From: Spirochaetales bacterium
Lineage (GTDB): Bacteria > Spirochaetota > Spirochaetia > JABEVK01
Length of the DNA: 64,000 bases
Reading direction: 5' to 3'
NCBI GenBank assembly: GCA_947478845.1
Contig: CANJXC010000012.1
Location: 1 to 64,000 of the forward strand
The position numbers were made by a program, and so were the translations under genes. Of this stretch, positions 16,909-25,389 are shown piece by piece (within the stretch, counting starts at the first letter, position 1; the number at the start of each line of letters is the position of its first letter). Below the pieces are notes generated by a model, which was not told where the DNA came from, searched no databases, and saw only the letters and a list, made by a program, of their open reading frames with translations.

Positions 16909-18162
16909 ATGAAAGTTGTTGGTTTCCTGCTGGGAATGGTCCTTTCGGCGCTTCTGTCGGCTCAGGTTCCGGTGGCCTTCAAGGTGTTTCCCCGGGACTA
17001 CGAAGTGTTCCTCCAGGGCGAGAGATTACCTTATACCGTTGGGGTTGATGGCAAGCGTACCTACAACTTTCCGGCTGGCAAAATCCGGGTCAACCTTTCT
17101 GCTCCTGAACAGCAACCCTTGAGCCTTCAGCTCGACGTAAAAGTAGGCATGCCCCTCGTCCAAGCCAAACTGGAACCCCGCAGTTCACTGCTGAAGTTGG
17201 TGGGCGAAACCAGCGTGGGTAAGTTGCCGCGGAACCTGGCCTTTTCCCAAGACGGCAAAAAGCTGTTTGTCACTTTGGGCGACAGCCTGATCGAAGTCTA
17301 TGACGTTCCCAGCTTGAAGTTGGCAGGCAAGCTTTTGCCTGGCTCGGGAAGCGGGGCTTTTACCGACGTTCAGGCGCGAACCGACCGCCCGGAGGTGTGG
17401 GCGCTGCAATCCGACGGCAACCTCCAGATCTTCGATGCGAAATCGCTCGTCTGGAAGGAAAATGTGTTGTTGACCGGAGGCGGAAACGCTTTTTTTCTCC
17501 CCCAGGGTTTTGCACGAACGGGCTTCTACAACGCTGATACTGGAGCGGTGGTGTCACTCGATCCGGTGACACGCAAGGTAGTAGGAACCATCAGCCTCGG
17601 CCATACGCCGCGCGGAGTCTGGGGCGACAGCACGAGTTTTTACCTTTCGCTGTTCGATGCAGGAAGCCTCGCGGTGGTGGATTTGTCGACTTGGAAGGTC
17701 CGCGAAACTTGGGGCGCGGGCTCCGCACCGCGAGCCGTGGCTGCCATAGGCGACCGTCTGTTGGTGGGTGACATGAGCGCCGCCCAGTTGCTGGTGTACT
17801 CCCTTTCGGCCAAAAAACAGATCACAAGCCTTCCGGTAGGCTCGAATCCTCACGCAGCAACTGTATCGGCCGATGGAAAGTGGGCCGCCGTTGCCTCTCG
17901 CGGGCGCAACAATTTAAGCGACTACAAGTTAGCGGGGCCCGACTTTGGCCAAGTTGTCTTGTTCAATGCCAAAGGCGAAGTAGCAGCCTCTGTTTGGGGT
18001 CGAAACCAGCCCACGGGCCTGGCCTTCTCACCCGACAGCCAGTACCTCGCGTTTACCGATACTCTGGACAATAACCTCGAACTCTATCGCTTACAGACCG
18101 CTCAGGAACCCACCACGGCAAGCACCCAAAACGCGCTGCCGGCCCGACAGATCGCGCCATAA
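16909..18162 (+). CDS. Secreted YVTN-type beta-propeller protein
   Basis: 417 residues. A signal peptide covers about 1-19 (apolar core, then SAQVPVA). Residues 20-95 are a small beta domain. After that come repeated blades such as PRNLAFSQDGKKLFVTLGD, TPRGVWGDSTSFYLSLFDAG and NPHAATVSADGKWAAVASRG, the YVTN/cytochrome-d1-like propeller pattern. It is likely periplasmic or surface-bound and may act in binding rather than catalysis. Function is not recognisable. Its last 72 bases overlap the end of prmC on the other strand. Confidence 0.75.
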   Translation: MKVVGFLLGMVLSALLSAQVPVAFKVFPRDYEVFLQGERLPYTVGVDGKRTYNFPAGKIRVNLSAPEQQPLSLQLDVKVGMPLVQAKLEPRSSLLKLVGETSVGKLPRNLAFSQDGKKLFVTLGDSLIEVYDVPSLKLAGKLLPGSGSGAFTDVQARTDRPEVWALQSDGNLQIFDAKSLVWKENVLLTGGGNAFFLPQGFARTGFYNADTGAVVSLDPVTRKVVGTISLGHTPRGVWGDSTSFYLSLFDAGSLAVVDLSTWKVRETWGAGSAPRAVAAIGDRLLVGDMSAAQLLVYSLSAKKQITSLPVGSNPHAATVSADGKWAAVASRGRNNLSDYKLAGPDFGQVVLFNAKGEVAASVWGRNQPTGLAFSPDSQYLAFTDTLDNNLELYRLQTAQEPTTASTQNALPARQIAP

Positions 18163-18969
18163 ACGGGTTTCTGAAAAGCCTACTAAACGCGCCAAAGCGC
18201 CTATTTTTTCCATCTGGGCATCAGCGGCTTCCAGAAGCACCCACCCGCCTTCCACCAGAGCTCCGAAACTTTCTTCCAGTAAACGACGCACTAGCTCTAG
18301 GCCATCTTCTCCGCCATCAAGGGCAAGTTCGGGTTCTTGCCAGCCAGAGGCCTTGCGGTGGCGGGTTTCTTCGGTGGTCAGGTAAGGGGGGTTACTCACA
18401 ATCAGGTCGAGCTCGCCGGGCACCTCGGCCAAAAGGTCGGAGTCAACCACTTTAACCTGGAGGCCGGAAGCTAGGCTCACGGTGTTGGCCCTTGCAACCG
18501 CCAAGGCTTCGGGCGAAAGGTCAGTGAGCCAAAGTTCCCAGCTCTGACGCCAGCGGGCCGAGGCAGCCAAAGAAAGGCCCACACAACCGGTTCCGGTGCA
18601 AACGTCGGCCACCCGGAGCTTTTCCTGCGACAAGGGCGAAAGTAGCTCTAGCGCAGCCTCCACCAGGGTTTCGGTATCGGCGCGGGGAACCAGCACTCCA
18701 CGCGCCACCAAGAACTCGATACCCATGAACTCTTGGTGACCAACCAGCCAGGCAACCGGGACTCCGCCAGCCCGCTCGGCCAGCACCCGTGCCCACGTGA
18801 CGGATTCTTGGTCTGGAAAAGGTTCACTGTAACGGCGCAGCAGCCCCGTGAGGTCGGTTTTTAGCACCCAGCACAGCAACACTCGGGCATCGAGTTCAGG
18901 ACTTTCGGTGGCAACTTCCCCCTGACGCAGAGCTTGAGCCCCGGCGGCCCAAGCCTCTCGGATGGTCAT
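18091..18969 (-). CDS. prmC: Release-factor glutamine methyltransferase PrmC (HemK)
   Basis: 292 residues. An N-terminal helical domain recognises release factor (1-80). The class I methyltransferase domain has VADVCTGTGCVGLSLA (SAM binding) and the diagnostic NPPYLT motif. PrmC methylates the glutamine of the GGQ motif of RF1/RF2. The ATG overlaps the stop of prfA (ATGA), giving the usual prfA-prmC operon. The 3' end overlaps the convergent beta-propeller gene by 72 bases, so both C-terminal coding ends are double-coding. Confidence 0.95.
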   Translation of the reverse strand: MTIREAWAAGAQALRQGEVATESPELDARVLLCWVLKTDLTGLLRRYSEPFPDQESVTWARVLAERAGGVPVAWLVGHQEFMGIEFLVARGVLVPRADTETLVEAALELLSPLSQEKLRVADVCTGTGCVGLSLAASARWRQSWELWLTDLSPEALAVARANTVSLASGLQVKVVDSDLLAEVPGELDLIVSNPPYLTTEETRHRKASGWQEPELALDGGEDGLELVRRLLEESFGALVEGGWVLLEAADAQMEKIGALARLVGFSETRLWRDLSGRQRVLGACRGGFLSGL

Positions 18970-20033
18970 GTGGATTCGGCGAGAAGCTGGCTTTGGGCAT
19001 CTATGCGCAGCGCGTCGATGATTTCTTCGAGAGAACCGTCCATCACGCGGTCGAGGTTGTACAGAGTAAGGTTCACGCGGTGTTCGGTGAGCCGGTTCTG
19101 GGGAAAATTGTAGGTTCGAATGCGGTCGGAACGGTCGCCGGACCCCACTTGGTCTTTGCGAAGCGCCGAGAGCACGGCCGCTTTTTTTTGAGTTTCCTGC
19201 TCGAGGATGCGCGAACGAAGCACCTTCATCGCCTTGACCTTGTTTTTCAGCTGCGACTTTTCATCCTGGCAGGTGACCACTGTCCCCGTGGGAAGGTGGG
19301 TGATACGAACAGCGGAGTCGGTGGTATTCACCGACTGTCCGCCGGGCCCGGAAGAACGGAACACGTCAATTTTGAGGTCTTTGTCGTTGAGGATCACGTC
19401 GGTTTCCTCGGCTTCGGGCAGCACCGCAACCGTAGCGGCGGAGGTTTGGATGCGGCCGTTGGCCTCGGTGACCGGAACCCGCTGCACCCGGTGACCACCA
19501 GACTCGTAACGAAGCTGCGAGTACACATCCTTACCGGCGATGCTGAAAATAACTTCCTTGAAGCCCCCTAGATCGCTCTGACTGGCTTCGAGAACCTCAC
19601 ACTTCCAGCGCTTCACCTCGGCGAACCGGGTGTACATGCGGTAAAGGTCGCCGGCAAACAAGGCGGCTTCTTCCCCGCCCGTTCCGGCTCGGATTTCCAT
19701 GATGATATTTTTTGCATCTAACGGATCACGAGGCATCAGGAGGCCCTTGAGACGGCTCTCACTCTCAGATAAGGCTTTCTCGAGGGTCTTCACCTCGTCT
19801 TTGGCCATAGCCTTCATTTCTGCCTCGGCCTCGGCTTCGGCCAGGTCTTGCGCCTCTTGAAGGTCGTGCACCAGTCTCTGGTGGTCGCGCCAGAGCTGAA
19901 CAACCTCCGTCAGTTCGGCAAACTCCTGGCTGAGCTCACGGTATCTTTTCTGGTCGGTGGTGACGCCCGGATCGGACAGGAGTTTTTCAACCTCCTGGTA
20001 GCGGCGTTCGCGGGCTTCGAGCTTGTCGGTCAT
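18966..20033 (-). CDS. prfA: Peptide chain release factor 1
   Basis: 355 residues, the normal RF1 length. The peptidyl-hydrolysis loop SGPGGQSVNTTDSAVR carries GGQ at 231-233. GGHRVQRVPVTE holds the PVT tripeptide (187-189) that recognises UAA/UAG. ATG with GGGAG upstream. A TTCACC-17-TACAAT promoter precedes it (20051-20079). The target glutamine Q233 is methylated by the product of the overlapping prmC gene. Confidence 0.97.
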   Translation of the reverse strand: MTDKLEARERRYQEVEKLLSDPGVTTDQKRYRELSQEFAELTEVVQLWRDHQRLVHDLQEAQDLAEAEAEAEMKAMAKDEVKTLEKALSESESRLKGLLMPRDPLDAKNIIMEIRAGTGGEEAALFAGDLYRMYTRFAEVKRWKCEVLEASQSDLGGFKEVIFSIAGKDVYSQLRYESGGHRVQRVPVTEANGRIQTSAATVAVLPEAEETDVILNDKDLKIDVFRSSGPGGQSVNTTDSAVRITHLPTGTVVTCQDEKSQLKNKVKAMKVLRSRILEQETQKKAAVLSALRKDQVGSGDRSDRIRTYNFPQNRLTEHRVNLTLYNLDRVMDGSLEEIIDALRIDAQSQLLAEST

Positions 20034-20050
20034 GGCGTCTCCCAGACCCT

Positions 20051-20079
20051 ATTGTAGAGGAAACTCGGGTTAGGGTGAA
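20051..20079 (-). promoter_or_regulatory. Promoter of prfA-prmC
   Basis: Minus strand TTCACC (20079-20074), 17-base spacer, TACAAT (20056-20051). A 17-base stretch with GGGAG separates the -10 box from the prfA ATG, so this is a conventional leadered transcript, unlike many promoters nearby. Confidence 0.6.
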
Positions 20080-20131
20080 GATTTGACCCCCCCGTTGCCG
20101 ATGATCATAGCAGTCTACTCCGGGAGTCACC

Positions 20132-21067
20132 ATGCGTCCTTTCCGCGCCGTTCTGTTTGCCTTTGTCATGCTCTGGGTTTCGCCGTTGGTGGCACCCCAA
20201 GCCGCCGATGCCCATGGTCCGCTGCTTGCGGAGGACCCTCCCCGCAAAGGCTTGCCCGCTTGGGTGGAAGACTGGAACCGGCTGTTTCACCCCGCGAGCG
20301 TTCTCGACGGGCAAATGGTGGTGGCCTACTATGGGCAACCTAGCAGCACCAAGATGGGGATTCTCGGTGAACAGAATATCCAGTCTACCAAATTGCAACT
20401 GGATGCCACAGTAAAAACCTGGGAGGCTGTTTCGGCCGGCACCAAGGTGATTTCCGCCTTCCACCTGATCTACGCCACCTGCTATCCCGACGCCAATGTG
20501 GGGGTCCTCACCGACACGACGGTGCTCAAGTACATCGAGTTTGCCGCCAAAAACAACATGCTAGTCATTCTCGACCACCAACTGGGCAAATACAGCGTTG
20601 AGGCGGCCATGAAGTCCATGCTGCGTTGGCTGGCCTACCCCAACGTCCACCTGGCCATTGATCCGGAATGGAAAACGGCCAACCCGGGAGTGGAGTTGGG
20701 GCAGATAAGGGCGCAGGATGTGAACTTGGCCCAGCAACTGATGAACGATTACCTCGAGCAAAACCAACTCCCGGGCAAGCGGATGCTCATCCTTCACCAG
20801 TTTCACGCCAAGATGATCACTAACCGAGACGCGGTGCATGCCGATTACCCGTTGGTCGATTTGGTTCACCATGCCGATGGCTTCGGCCCCCCCCACCTCA
20901 AACTCGACACCTACAAGTTCCTGGCCGGCATGAAAAACCTTCCTGTGAAGGGCTTCAAGCTGTTCCTGAGCAAGCCATGGAAGACCGTGGGCATGGACAT
21001 CCCCCTGCTCACTCCCGCTCAGGTGATGAACCTGACTCCGCGACCAGTCTACATTAGTTATCAGTGA
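20132..21067 (+). CDS. Conserved secreted protein of unknown function (TIM-barrel-like)
   Basis: 311 residues. A signal peptide spans about 1-27 (core VLFAFVMLWVSPLVA, cleavage near ADA-HG). Recognisable blocks are YYGQPSSTKMGILGE, FHLIYAT, VILDHQLGKYS, NVHLAIDPEW, and ILHQFHAKMITNRDAV. I recall secreted actinobacterial proteins with the same ALDPEW and LLHQF...MI-NR signatures, none with a known activity. The regular beta/alpha spacing and carboxylates at strand ends suggest a glycosidase-like barrel, but that is inference. A GGGAG site precedes the ATG. It is followed by the PhoD-like gene on the same strand, about 80 bases on. Confidence 0.65.
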   Translation: MRPFRAVLFAFVMLWVSPLVAPQAADAHGPLLAEDPPRKGLPAWVEDWNRLFHPASVLDGQMVVAYYGQPSSTKMGILGEQNIQSTKLQLDATVKTWEAVSAGTKVISAFHLIYATCYPDANVGVLTDTTVLKYIEFAAKNNMLVILDHQLGKYSVEAAMKSMLRWLAYPNVHLAIDPEWKTANPGVELGQIRAQDVNLAQQLMNDYLEQNQLPGKRMLILHQFHAKMITNRDAVHADYPLVDLVHHADGFGPPHLKLDTYKFLAGMKNLPVKGFKLFLSKPWKTVGMDIPLLTPAQVMNLTPRPVYISYQ

Positions 21068-21146
21068 GAGTTTTTAACTCTGACTTGCCCAAATAGGCCA
21101 AGGACGTCCAGAATACACTCACGGGCCTAGGTCCGCGGGAGGTTCT

Positions 21147-23315
21147 ATGGTCGACGTGGTACGTTGGATATTGGCGGTTGCCGCTCTAGGCTTGGTTTGG
21201 GAAGTGGGCGTGGTTCCCACCATCTTCGCCGGAGTCTGGCTGGTGCTGTGGATCTTGACGCAGTGGGTTCTTCCCGAAGGCCCTCACGCCCGCTTGGCCT
21301 CCCGCCTTGTCCCCTGGTCGCTGGCAACCGGACTTTGGCTTTTTCACGGCTTTGGACTCCTGTTCTTTCTGGTTCTTGCCCTGCAAGAGGCGGCCGACCT
21401 TTGGCTTGCCCACAAAAAGGCCCGCCCCGTAGGCCGGCACTCCCGCGTGGTGGCCGAGATCTTCCGAACCGCCTTGGCCCTTTTTCCTGTGTTGGTCACC
21501 CTCGAGCCCGTTTGGTCTAAGGCCACCACCTACGGCACCGAATACCAGATCCTCCTCGCCGTTTTGGGCTTCGCTTCGGTGGTGGAGGCGCTCTTTCTCG
21601 TGGTCTCTTGGGCAGGTCTGGCCTTCGGCTTGGCTCTAGGCGGGTGGCTGGTGTTTGACCAGTACTTAAATCCTAACCAAACATCTTCTGACCAAGGTTT
21701 TGCAGGAACGGAGGGAGCCGCGGGCACCTCGGTGGACTCTGCCTGGAAAGACGCCAAAATGGAAGGCGGAAGCCTTGTTTTGGGTCCTGTGCTCGGAAAC
21801 CCTGGCCCCGACCACATGGCGGTTTGGGCCCTCGCGTTGCAGGATACCCAAGCTCTGGTCGTGGTGAGGGGCCCGGACGGCAAGGAATTCTCGCGCACCC
21901 CGCTTGCTCTCACCGCAGAGGCGGACGGCACCGGTTCTACCTTGCTGACGGGGCTGACTCCTTCGACTCGCTACAGTTACGATATTGTGGATGCCACTGG
22001 AAAATCTCTGATTGCCCCGGACCTGCTTCCCTGGTGCTCGTTCACCACGTTCCCGGCTGAGGGTGAGGACGCAGCCCTACGCTTCGCCTTTGCCAGTTGC
22101 CACAAGCCGCTTTCGGAAGACCCCAACGACTACTACGGTGGTCAGGTGCTCAACGAGCGTTTTGTGCTTTGGGAAACCCTAGCGCGCCAGAGCCAGAGCG
22201 AGCATCTGGATTTCCTTTTGCAATTGGGCGACCAGCTTTACAACGACAAGCAGTTTTTTGGGGCCCTTCCCACCCCGGAACTTTGGGCAAGCTTGCAAAA
22301 AGATCCGGCAGCCCTGAAGCTGCAGGAAACCAAAACTAGGCAACTCTACCGCGACAACTACGTGCGTTTCTGGAGTCACCCCTCCATGCGCAAGGTGCTG
22401 GCCTCGGTTCCCAGCCTCATGATGTGGGACGACCACGAGACCCGAGACGGCTGGGGTTCGGTGGCCGAAGACCGCACCGACCCGCCGGTGATGTGGGTGG
22501 GCAAGATCGCCGAGCAGGTGAATCGCGAGTTCCAAAGTTTCAGCGCCCCCCGGGTTCAACTGGACGCAGGAAAGGGCCTAGGCTGGTTTGACTTCAAGTT
22601 TGGCAAGACGGCGTTTTTTGTACCCGATCTTCGCGGCCAGCGCAATGTGGCTCTGGCACCCGAGGCCCACCCCATGCTCGGTTCAGCACAAGCTGACGCC
22701 TTGGCCAAATGGTATGCCGGATTAGGCAAGGCTCCCACCGCGTTTTTGGGCCTCGAGTTTCCCATCGGAGACAGCGCCGGCTGGGCCATTGACTGGCTGA
22801 GCCACGATCGCTCGGGCCCCCGCGAGGCAGGCACGGGCGATGACTTCCGCGACAAGCTCAAATGGGCTGGAGCCCGCCCCGAGTTCACCAGCCTTCTTGA
22901 CAAAACCGCGGACTGGGAAAGCTCCACTGGTGGACGAATGTTCGCGCTGGCCGGCGACGTTCACGTGGGTATGCTCAACCGCGTGGTCGGGCCTAACGGT
23001 ATGCGACTGGAGGAGTTTGTTTCCTCGGGCATCAGCAATCAGGATGACACGGCGCAGTTCTCCTATAGCATTTTCTCGCTGTTGGCCGGAAAGACCGGTG
23101 TGGGGCCCTACCTGATTCAGTCGTTGAAAGTGGTACCAGAAATGAACTACGGCGTGGTGGAAGTGGGTACCGCGCCCGCCAACGGACCTGCTCCTGTGAA
23201 GTTCTGGGTGGTCTCCAACAATCCCCAGGCTCCCGATTCCAGCAAGTTTGTGAGGCTCTACGACGACTCTGGTGCGGGAGCTGGCACGGTTTGGAGGACC
23301 TTAGGCACGAAATAG
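21147..23315 (+). CDS. PhoD-like metallophosphatase with an N-terminal multi-helix membrane domain
   Basis: 722 residues. About 1-175 hold roughly five membrane helices. Residues 180-300 are a beta domain of the PhoD N-terminal kind (GPDHMAVWAL, T-G-L-T-P-S-T-R-Y-S-Y). The catalytic domain follows: FASCHKP near 315, LQLGDQLYND near 359-368, MMWDDHETRDGWG at 426-438, and LAGDVHVG near 602-609. These are the metal-ligand positions of alkaline phosphatase D/metallophosphoesterases. The usual PhoD is exported by Tat. Here the enzyme appears anchored by a polytopic domain instead. Substrate is probably a phosphodiester or phospholipid at the membrane surface (inference). GGGAGG precedes the ATG. 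Confidence 0.8.
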   Translation: MVDVVRWILAVAALGLVWEVGVVPTIFAGVWLVLWILTQWVLPEGPHARLASRLVPWSLATGLWLFHGFGLLFFLVLALQEAADLWLAHKKARPVGRHSRVVAEIFRTALALFPVLVTLEPVWSKATTYGTEYQILLAVLGFASVVEALFLVVSWAGLAFGLALGGWLVFDQYLNPNQTSSDQGFAGTEGAAGTSVDSAWKDAKMEGGSLVLGPVLGNPGPDHMAVWALALQDTQALVVVRGPDGKEFSRTPLALTAEADGTGSTLLTGLTPSTRYSYDIVDATGKSLIAPDLLPWCSFTTFPAEGEDAALRFAFASCHKPLSEDPNDYYGGQVLNERFVLWETLARQSQSEHLDFLLQLGDQLYNDKQFFGALPTPELWASLQKDPAALKLQETKTRQLYRDNYVRFWSHPSMRKVLASVPSLMMWDDHETRDGWGSVAEDRTDPPVMWVGKIAEQVNREFQSFSAPRVQLDAGKGLGWFDFKFGKTAFFVPDLRGQRNVALAPEAHPMLGSAQADALAKWYAGLGKAPTAFLGLEFPIGDSAGWAIDWLSHDRSGPREAGTGDDFRDKLKWAGARPEFTSLLDKTADWESSTGGRMFALAGDVHVGMLNRVVGPNGMRLEEFVSSGISNQDDTAQFSYSIFSLLAGKTGVGPYLIQSLKVVPEMNYGVVEVGTAPANGPAPVKFWVVSNNPQAPDSSKFVRLYDDSGAGAGTVWRTLGTK

Positions 23316-23316
23316 T

Positions 23317-23937
23317 CTAGTTCCGGGGCTGTGGTCCGGCTGTCGCAGGTCCTGCTGTGGCGCTTTCCGCCTGCGCCCCGGCAGCCATCTTCAGGAATCC
23401 GAAGATGGTGCCACACACCCCGCCGATGATGTGCGCTAGGTTAGAAATGGCGGGGTTGTTGTTCTGGGCTCCCCGAGTGAGTTCCGCCAAAAGGAACAGA
23501 ACAAAGATCAGAATGAATCCCACCGGAACATCCCCGGGCTTGGTGCGGGCAAAACTCACCAGCATGATCATCATGAACACCAGTGAGGACGCCCCCACGA
23601 GGGGCGGTTGCTTGAGCAAGATGTTGAAAATACCAGTGACGATGGCGGTTGTGAGCAGCATCATCAGGAACGGCTTGGGCGCATATTTTTCTTCCAAGAT
23701 GGGTCCGAGGAGCAACAGGAACAAAAAGTTGTTACTCAGGTGAGTCCAGCTCTCATGGCCAAACACGTAAAGGATAACCGCAAAGTAGTGCGCAGGCGAG
23801 GTTGGATTAAAGTCGGCTCCCGGTGCGCTGAGGTAGGCCCCAACGAACCCCGGGAACACATACTGGTCGAGCAGCATGACGATCACGCAGATGAGCGAGA
23901 AGCTGAAAGTGACCGGGGCGTTGTAGCGTAACTGCAT
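23317..23937 (-). CDS. Rhomboid-family intramembrane protease
   Basis: 206 residues, six membrane helices. GHESWTHLSNNFLFL gives the conserved histidine/asparagine helix. GASSLVF contains the catalytic Ser117. AHIIGGVCG contains the catalytic His169. A fully conserved rhomboid has GxSG; here the residue after serine is Ser, which is tolerated in the family. The ATG at 23937 is chosen over a TTG at 23964 because GGAG lies nine bases upstream. The C terminus is a short hydrophilic alanine-rich tail. It is convergent with the PhoD-like gene, leaving one base between them. Confidence 0.82.
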   Translation of the reverse strand: MQLRYNAPVTFSFSLICVIVMLLDQYVFPGFVGAYLSAPGADFNPTSPAHYFAVILYVFGHESWTHLSNNFLFLLLLGPILEEKYAPKPFLMMLLTTAIVTGIFNILLKQPPLVGASSLVFMMIMLVSFARTKPGDVPVGFILIFVLFLLAELTRGAQNNNPAISNLAHIIGGVCGTIFGFLKMAAGAQAESATAGPATAGPQPRN

Positions 23938-24016
23938 GGCGACTCCGTTTTGATTGTCGGCCAAGCGCAGAAAAGGTTGAGCCCAATGGGCCTTGCCAGG
24001 CTTTGTTGAGCAGGTT

Positions 24017-24769
24017 TTAGGAGGATGTGTGCTGCAGATTGACCCGTTGGGACAAGTAGCGGATCTCGCCTTCCTTCGTCAGAGGAATCAGGACGTCGCG
24101 AAAAACTCCCACAAAAACCTCGGGGTCGACAATGAGGCGCAAGCTGGGGTCGGAAACCGACTGTACCGCCTCCACCTTGGACCGCACCCGGGCCAAAACC
24201 CGGGCCTCTACCTCGCTCCGCGTGATGGCTTCTAGGATTCCCTCTTCATCGTCGGCCTCGACGAGCTTGCGGAACTTGTCTGGGGACTCTTCGAACTTAC
24301 TTTCGCCCACGTACAAAGCACCAAAATGGATACGTCTGGCCAGAGCCTGAAGGCAGATAACATCGTGCTCCACCGAAGAACCCCACTGTCCATCATCGCC
24401 TTCCCTACACAAACGCGGCAACAAGGCGTGATAACCTGCCCGAATCGGTCCGGTCACATTCACGGTTTCTAAGTCTTGGATGGGAAAAGGCCATTCACCT
24501 TGAGGCGGCTTGCGGCGAGGTTGGGGGAGGCCGAGGTAGAAAGGACGTTCTTCAGGAATCAAGTAACGGCCAAACTTTGCGTCAAGCTTTTCCTGATGGT
24601 AGAGGCGCAGTTCAAACAGGCTGCTGGCTTCTTGAGGGACAAAACCGCTGCGGCTCGGCAAATAGGCCCCGCCATTGGCGGCAAATTGGGCCCGGTCGAG
24701 CAACTTGTAAATTAAAGTCTCTTCAAGGCCTGCCAGTCGGGCGGCGATTTCGTCCAATGACAAGTTCAT
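24017..24769 (-). CDS. Chorismate mutase, eukaryote-type AroQ
   Basis: 250 residues, all-helical. The conserved tail blocks RRIHFGALYVGESKF (about 140-155) and EVEARVLARVRSKVEA (about 187-202) match yeast and plant chorismate mutases, as does the N terminus (EETLIYKLLDRAQF, then FELRLYHQEKLDAKFGRY). It converts chorismate to prephenate for Phe/Tyr synthesis. Bacteria usually carry the 90-residue AroQ alone or fused, so the long form is notable. Allosteric control by Tyr/Trp is known for the fungal enzyme but cannot be claimed here. The gene overlaps the upstream phosphatidyltransferase by four bases. Confidence 0.85.
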   Translation of the reverse strand: MNLSLDEIAARLAGLEETLIYKLLDRAQFAANGGAYLPSRSGFVPQEASSLFELRLYHQEKLDAKFGRYLIPEERPFYLGLPQPRRKPPQGEWPFPIQDLETVNVTGPIRAGYHALLPRLCREGDDGQWGSSVEHDVICLQALARRIHFGALYVGESKFEESPDKFRKLVEADDEEGILEAITRSEVEARVLARVRSKVEAVQSVSDPSLRLIVDPEVFVGVFRDVLIPLTKEGEIRYLSQRVNLQHTSS

Positions 24770-25326
24770 GCGGCCCTCCGGTACACTTGAAAATAGTCCC
24801 AGAAGCTAGCGACAGAGGCGGCGGCAGTGACGGCAAGCAGGAGAGGAAGGCCCCAAATGAACACAGGAAGTTCGGCCAGGGTTGGCCAAGTGACCAGCGT
24901 CATTCCTACCAGCGACACCAAGAAGTACAGAACCGCCTTTAGTTTCCCTCCCGCCGATGCGGCTTGCACTATTCCTTTTTGCACAAGCAATAAGCGCAAA
25001 AACGTCATGGTGAGTTCGCGGTACAGAACAACGAGGAAAAACCAGAGGGGAATCAACCCAACCAGCAGAAAGCACGTAAAAAGGGTGAGGCGGCTCAGCA
25101 CGTCAGAAAACGGGTCGAGCAGTTTTCCAAGTTCGCTGGTTTCGCCCCTTTTGCGGGCAACCCACCCGTCGAGCACATCGCTGGCCTCGGAAACAAGAAG
25201 GACCAGCCAAAGTGAACCTAACAGGAACAAAGCCGAGGAAGGAAGCCAAGGAAGCAAGCTGAAAAGGGTAGCAAACAAAGGAGCCAGGGCGATTCGGAAC
25301 AGAGTGATTCGGTTTGCCCAGCCCAT
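24766..25326 (-). CDS. CDP-alcohol phosphatidyltransferase (PgsA-like)
   Basis: 186 residues with about five membrane helices. The family signature DG-x2-AR-x8-G-x3-D-x3-D is present as SDVLDGWVARKRGETSEL continuing into GKLLDPFSD. By size and sequence it is closest to phosphatidylglycerophosphate synthase. It would join CDP-diacylglycerol to glycerol-3-phosphate in the inner membrane. The promoter is of the leaderless type and overlaps that of the divergent paralogue at 25390. The chorismate mutase gene follows with an overlap. Confidence 0.82.
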   Translation of the reverse strand: MGWANRITLFRIALAPLFATLFSLLPWLPSSALFLLGSLWLVLLVSEASDVLDGWVARKRGETSELGKLLDPFSDVLSRLTLFTCFLLVGLIPLWFFLVVLYRELTMTFLRLLLVQKGIVQAASAGGKLKAVLYFLVSLVGMTLVTWPTLAELPVFIWGLPLLLAVTAAASVASFWDYFQVYRRAA

Positions 25327-25332
25327 GAGCGA

Positions 25333-25361
25333 AGACTAATCTCCGTAAAGCCCCTTGTCAA
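25333..25361 (-). promoter_or_regulatory. Leaderless-type promoter of the PgsA-like gene
   Basis: Minus strand TTGACA (25361-25356), 17 bases, TAGTCT (25338-25333), six bases, then the ATG at 25326. The -35 box overlaps the -35 box of the divergent promoter, so the two probably cannot be occupied at once. Confidence 0.75.
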
Positions 25362-25383
25362 CTCGAGCCCGCCCCGGTAAGTT
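25355..25383 (+). promoter_or_regulatory. Leaderless-type promoter of the second phosphatidyltransferase gene
   Basis: TTGTCA (25355-25360), 17 bases, TAAGTT (25378-25383), six bases (GTTGCC), ATG at 25390. Its -35 box shares five bases with the -35 box of the divergent gene on the other strand. Confidence 0.7.
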
Positions 25384-25389
25384 GTTGCC

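Noticed and set aside
18993-19571. A 192-codon frame antisense to prfA
   Set aside because: Lies wholly inside a confident release factor gene on the other strand and shows no domain.
21064-21082. Hairpin AGAGTT-TTT-AACTCT after the secreted protein gene as a terminator
   Set aside because: Only six pairs, AT-rich, with no T-tract following; too weak to call.
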